Shown here one piece after another: positions 60,321 through 64,000 of a DNA stretch of 64,000 nt. The DNA is from Solen grandis (lineage: Eukaryota; Mollusca; Bivalvia; Adapedonta; Solenidae): positions 40,404,049 through 40,468,048 of the forward strand of contig CM037788.1 of the NCBI GenBank assembly GCA_021229015.1. The letters run 5' to 3'. Numbering within the stretch: the first letter of the stretch is position 1; every line of letters begins with the position of its first letter. The position numbers and the translations under genes were made by a program. The notes under the pieces were generated by a model. It did not search any database, was not told where the DNA came from, and was given only the letters and a program-made list of their open reading frames with translations.

Positions 60321-60654
60321 TGGTCGACAAGGATTTGATTGTTTGTTGGAGAAATATTTCTTAATTGCTTATTAAATCAGGAAAAACAAAACATTTTGTT
60401 TGTTATATCTGTTTGAAGTTGTTATGTAAAAATTTGTGTTCATGTGCAAGATAAATGCATGGATCATCTGCTAAATATTGCAGAATTTCTTTTAAATGAA
60501 AGATAAATATTGTCTACATAAGACGCCATCTTAAAAACAGATTTCGCTAAAAAAGTAAAATCAGTGCATAGAGAAAAAAAAAGGAAATATATATTGTTGC
60601 AACATTTTATTTTAAACTTATTTATTTTAACATGGATTGGGAAACAAATTCTTA

Positions 60655-61020
60655 CTACTTACACTAATCCCTCTCGATGGTTCCTGAGTTGGACCAGTAC
60701 TTTGCAACACTTTAAGCAACTCCCACCCCTCTGTAGTAATCTGCATCTCACTATGTGACTGAAGTGTTGTCATGGCAACAATAAACTAATAAACAATAAA
60801 TAATTAACCAGCTCAGTGGTAGAGTGTCTGCTTTAAGTTTAGAAGGCCTGGGGTTTGAAACCCATCTGGGGTGCTTTCCTCCTATGACCACATCAAACCA
60901 AAGGCATATAAAATTGGTACCAGATGTATCCATACCTGGCACTTGCTATGGAAAAATAGAGTACTCAGTACTGGTTCTACCCTGGAACTTGTCTCCCATG
61001 TATCGGTGCTATACATCAGG
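60655..61020 (+). repeat. SINE remnants: tail fragment, then tRNA-headed copy
   Basis: 'ccctctcgatggttcctgag' + 'ttggaccagtacttt' (60668-60705) is the tail of the 14340-14508 family. From about 60805 'accagctcagtggtagagtg' and 'ggggtttgaaacccatctgg' give A- and B-box-like motifs of another SINE. Confidence 0.55.
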
Positions 61021-61541
61021 CAGGTAAAAAAACCAAGGGGTCTATCTGCAAAGAGTTCGGGTATCGCAAAAAAATCAGGAAATCATTGAATGCAAGGTCT
61101 AAATATGGCCATAATAATCAGAAAATGATTGCTAGCCACTACAATAAAAGAAAAAAATAGAAACTTGAAACTCTAAAACAATGACATTAGCTTGTCTAGG
61201 GCATTCATGATACCTCTATCAAAAACTTTACTGGTCTGATTAGCTTCTCAAGTCAATTAAAAGTTATACTTAGCAATAAAATTGAGTATTGACCTTCCTC
61301 TGTTGGTTGACTTGATATAGGAGATATATGTGTCCATGGTTACAGCTGCTCCATGATCACTGACCATATGACCATATAAATACTAATTGCCATTGGCATT
61401 GTCACCTGTGAAACAACCTTTTGCTTTATGTTATTTCCAAGGCCTGTGAAATGTATTGGAAACAAGCTGGATCAGATGTACTTGACCAGAAGTGTCAGCT
61501 TGCTGTCTCTTTTATCATACCATCATTTTTTTCCGTTTCAG

Positions 61542-61607
61542 AATATAGAGAGGATTGTGTGTAACGAGAATTACCCAGCAGGACTTCCAAGATTCTGACC
61601 TCTCCTG
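61542..61607 (+). other. Exon-like segment on the plus strand
   Basis: This 66-bp block has a strong acceptor (tttttttccgtttcag) and a strong donor (CTG|GTAAGT). All three plus frames hit a stop before the donor; the longest gives 18 residues (NIERIVCNENYPAGLPRF). It would therefore be an untranslated or non-coding RNA exon, or a last-codons exon of an unidentified plus-strand gene. Only splice-site quality supports it. Confidence 0.25.
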
Positions 61608-61653
61608 GTAAGTCTATTAATCGTGATCTGGTGCTGTTTTCACAAACATATTA

Positions 61654-61887
61654 TTAACCCTTAACCTGCTGAATTTCTCAAATGGACTTAGCCAGCATCT
61701 TTTTTGGAACTGTCCATTATCAATTTTAAGGATAACAAGATGAAAACTTGCAGTTGGTCAGCCAACAGTAAAGGGCCAGGCCAGACTGGCCTGGCCCTTG
61801 ACTGGTGGCAAAGGTTAGCCAGACTGGCCTGGCCCTTGACTGGTGGCAAAGGTTAGCACTTACGGGTTACAGCAGGGCAAGGGTTAA
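61654..61887. mobile_element. TTAA-flanked MITE family B, copy 3
   Basis: TTAA-CCCTTAACCTGCTG and CAGCAGGGCAAGGG-TTAA; 234 bp, with a tandem duplication of 'ccagactggcctggccctt' + 'gactggtggcaaaggtta' inside. Confidence 0.82.
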
Positions 61888-62067
61888 TTTCTTAAATTTT
61901 GTGAAAATCTACAGATGCTTTATTTTCTAGAATATGAAATTCTCAAACCAAAAACTAGATAAAAATAGACATTTTCACCATTATTAATCATTGCATCAAA
62001 ATTAAGAAATTGTATCATAGAATTTCTCCTCATTAAAAATCACCGATTTATCACATAAGTGATCAAT

Positions 62068-62325
62068 TTAACCCTTTCCCTCATAGAGGACACCGATTAA
62101 AAGACCTATGTGAACAGCATAAAACCAGATCAGTCTGCGAGTAACTCGCAGGCTGATTACTCGCAGGCTGATCAGGTTTTATGTTGTTCGTTGCTTCTCA
62201 GTGGTCTGGAAATGAGGATTTTGTAATTAAATTTGGTAAGGTTTGAGTTTACGTTTCTGCAGATCAGGCTTTATGTGGTACCTATTGAGTGCGTCAAAAT
62301 GAGTCTATATGAGGGAAAGGGTTAA
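62068..62325. mobile_element. TTAA-flanked MITE family A, copy 11
   Basis: TTAA both sides, 258 bp; the hairpin arm 'actcgcaggctgatt' is duplicated, lengthening it relative to the usual 242. Confidence 0.86.
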
Positions 62326-62682
62326 GATGCTTGTGAGAGTACTCCTCGAGAGGCAAGCTTCTGTTCTCATGTCATGACATACATAGAGCTAAGTAATACT
62401 TAATTCATAGTACACATTTCCCCTGAGAAAATATGTTAATCTGAATTGTTATACTTTTTAACAAAATTTGATTTACTTAAATACTTTGTGAAAAAAAAGG
62501 ATATTATTTAAGATTTGAAGTTTTGCTTAGCTGAGCTGAGGAGGGTTTGTGGAGCTTTTGATTATAACAATAATTATTATGTGTTACTGTCAGAATGTAT
62601 TTTTTTAATACAACTTGTTGTCTATTTTAATGTGCTAACAATGGATTGTCCCCAAATCTTTGTTGTGGTTTTTAGCTCACCT

Positions 62683-63336
62683 AAGCACAACGTGCTCAAG
62701 GTGAGCTTTTGTGATCACCCTTCGTCCGTCGTCGTCGTAACAATTTGCTTTAAATGACATCTCCTCTGAAACCGCTGGACAGAATTTAATGGAAGGAATG
62801 TTCCTTGGGTGTGGCTCTACAAAAGTTGCTAAAATAAAGTTGATCCATGAAGAACTCTGGTTGCCATGGCTACAAAAAGAATAATAATTTGAAAACTTTA
62901 AAAGTCATCTCCTTCAAAACTACTGGCTAGATTTCAAAATAATTTGGTACAGATGTTCCTTGGGTCAACCTCTACCAAAGTTGCTAAAATTATTCCGATC
63001 CGTAAAAAAACATGGCCGCCAGGGGCGGGGCTTATTTGCCTTATATGTATATAGAGAAACCTTTAAACAACATCTCCTCTGAAACCACTGGACAGAATTT
63101 AATTAAACTTGGCAGGGATGATCCTTGGGTCAACATTCACAAAATTTGCTAAAATAAACTTGATCCATGTAGAACTCTGGTTGCCATGGCAACAAAAAGA
63201 AAAAAAAATGAAAACTTTAAAAATCATTTTCTTCAAAACTACTGGCCAGATTTTAAAATAAATTGGTACAGATGTTCCTTGGGTCAACCTATTTATCTCA
63301 GGTGAGTGATTTAGGGCCATCATGGGCCTCTTGTTT
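62683..63336 (+). mobile_element. GCTCACCTGAG element, complete
   Basis: Starts TAGCTCACCTAAGCACAACG, ends CTCAGGTGAGTG...GGGCCTCTTGTTT; units with 'ttgccatggcaacaaaaaga' as in 37133-38100. It supplies the empty-site comparison for MITE copy 10. Confidence 0.8.
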
Positions 63337-64000
63337 TAGTTGGCTTCAGGTGCATTTTCATTGGGTCAAAAACAATGACAAATCTAGATGTAGACCTCGA
63401 ATATTGCATTATATTTTAGCTGTATTATCATGCATTCATACGCATGCATTCACACGCATAATCAAGATGTCAGAACAGATTGAAATCAACGTTATGTAAC
63501 CACTCATTTGAAAGAGAATAGTATAAAACCTAACCAGTTTGAAAACTACTTGCTGGATGATTAGGTTTCATGGTTGTTGCAGACTTGGATTATATGAAGG
63601 ATTAAGAATACTGACTGTATTAGAAATGTATAACAAGGGAAGAGAATGAAAGTTTTTTAACAATTGTTATATGTCTTTCTCTGAAAGGGGTTTACCTTTT
63701 ATGTTAATCTTTCCAGACTTATTCTGACAAGGGATAAGTCAAACTCAGACTAGTCGAAGTGTTAATTATATGCTGTTTAGCAGAATAGAATAGTGTTATT
63801 ATGGTTGTTTTTCAAGCCACCGTGATGGACAATTTGTGGAGAATACAGACAAAAAAATCTGCGGGCCTTTTATTTATAATTACTTGCTTTACAGACAGTA
63901 AGTATCTATCCTGGCTAAAAAAAGAGAGAGAAAAAATTAGTCAAACAGTGTATGTCATCCATTATTATAATAATATATATCATGAAATGTCAGTATTGGA
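63337..64000. other. Right edge, no feature seen
   Basis: AT-rich sequence with a short 'cattcatacgcatgcattca' motif; no exon, RNA gene or repeat boundary recognised. Confidence 0.4.

Overview
The window is non-coding-rich, AT-rich animal DNA. The repeat vocabulary points to a bivalve mollusc, probably a heterodont clam or mussel: elements ending in GCTCACCTGAG and GGCCCTCTTGTTT, CCCTTTCCCTCATA elements flanked by TTAA, the ATTTCGTGGGG element, and several tRNA-headed SINEs. The species call is my recognition of these families, not a search. There are no bacterial features, operons, CRISPR arrays or phage genes, and almost all the short open frames are repeat translations or chance.

Two protein-coding genes can be supported, both on the minus strand. 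(1) The 5' end of a class I phosphoinositide 3-kinase catalytic subunit (p110, beta/delta-like) lies in four exons at 11806-11850 (start codon), 6007-6108, 4382-4477 and about 810-945. Together they encode about 126 residues: the adaptor (p85)-binding domain and the start of the following linker. The gene runs off the left edge. Possible upstream non-coding exons with splice donors lie near 13.68 kb and 23.64 kb. (2) The last coding exon of a protein tyrosine kinase (34903-35080) carries the CW and RPSF motifs of kinase subdomain XI, a short tail and a stop. I found no upstream exon of it in the remaining 29 kb, so either its preceding intron is very long, the exon lies in the assembly gap, or this is an isolated fragment.

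The rest is repeats. From left to right: simple arrays and GGGACCCATATGGG minisatellites inside the kinase introns; a 64-bp tandem array split by a GCTCACCTGAG element (6.1-7.7 kb); a 30-bp array of 13-14 units (10.1-10.5 kb); eleven TTAA-flanked 'CCCTTTCCCTCATA' elements across the window, plus two further TTAA-flanked families; a TA-flanked ATTTCGTGGGG element inserted in a GCTCACCTGAG element (18.3-19.8 kb); an assembly gap (38101-38200); a Helitron/Helentron-like element with four ~455-bp units carrying 15 CRE palindromes (39.36-41.53 kb); a 22-bp minisatellite (43.6-44.6 kb); a 72-bp array (49.5-50.0 kb); a diverged ~0.8-kb non-coding duplication (54.3-55.1 and 59.6-60.3 kb); and a three-level nest of GCTCACCTGAG elements in alternating orientation (56.24-59.16 kb).

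No new protein system was found. The best leads are the TTAA MITE families with inferable empty sites, the CRE-loaded Helitron-like element, the nested elements and the two partial signalling genes.
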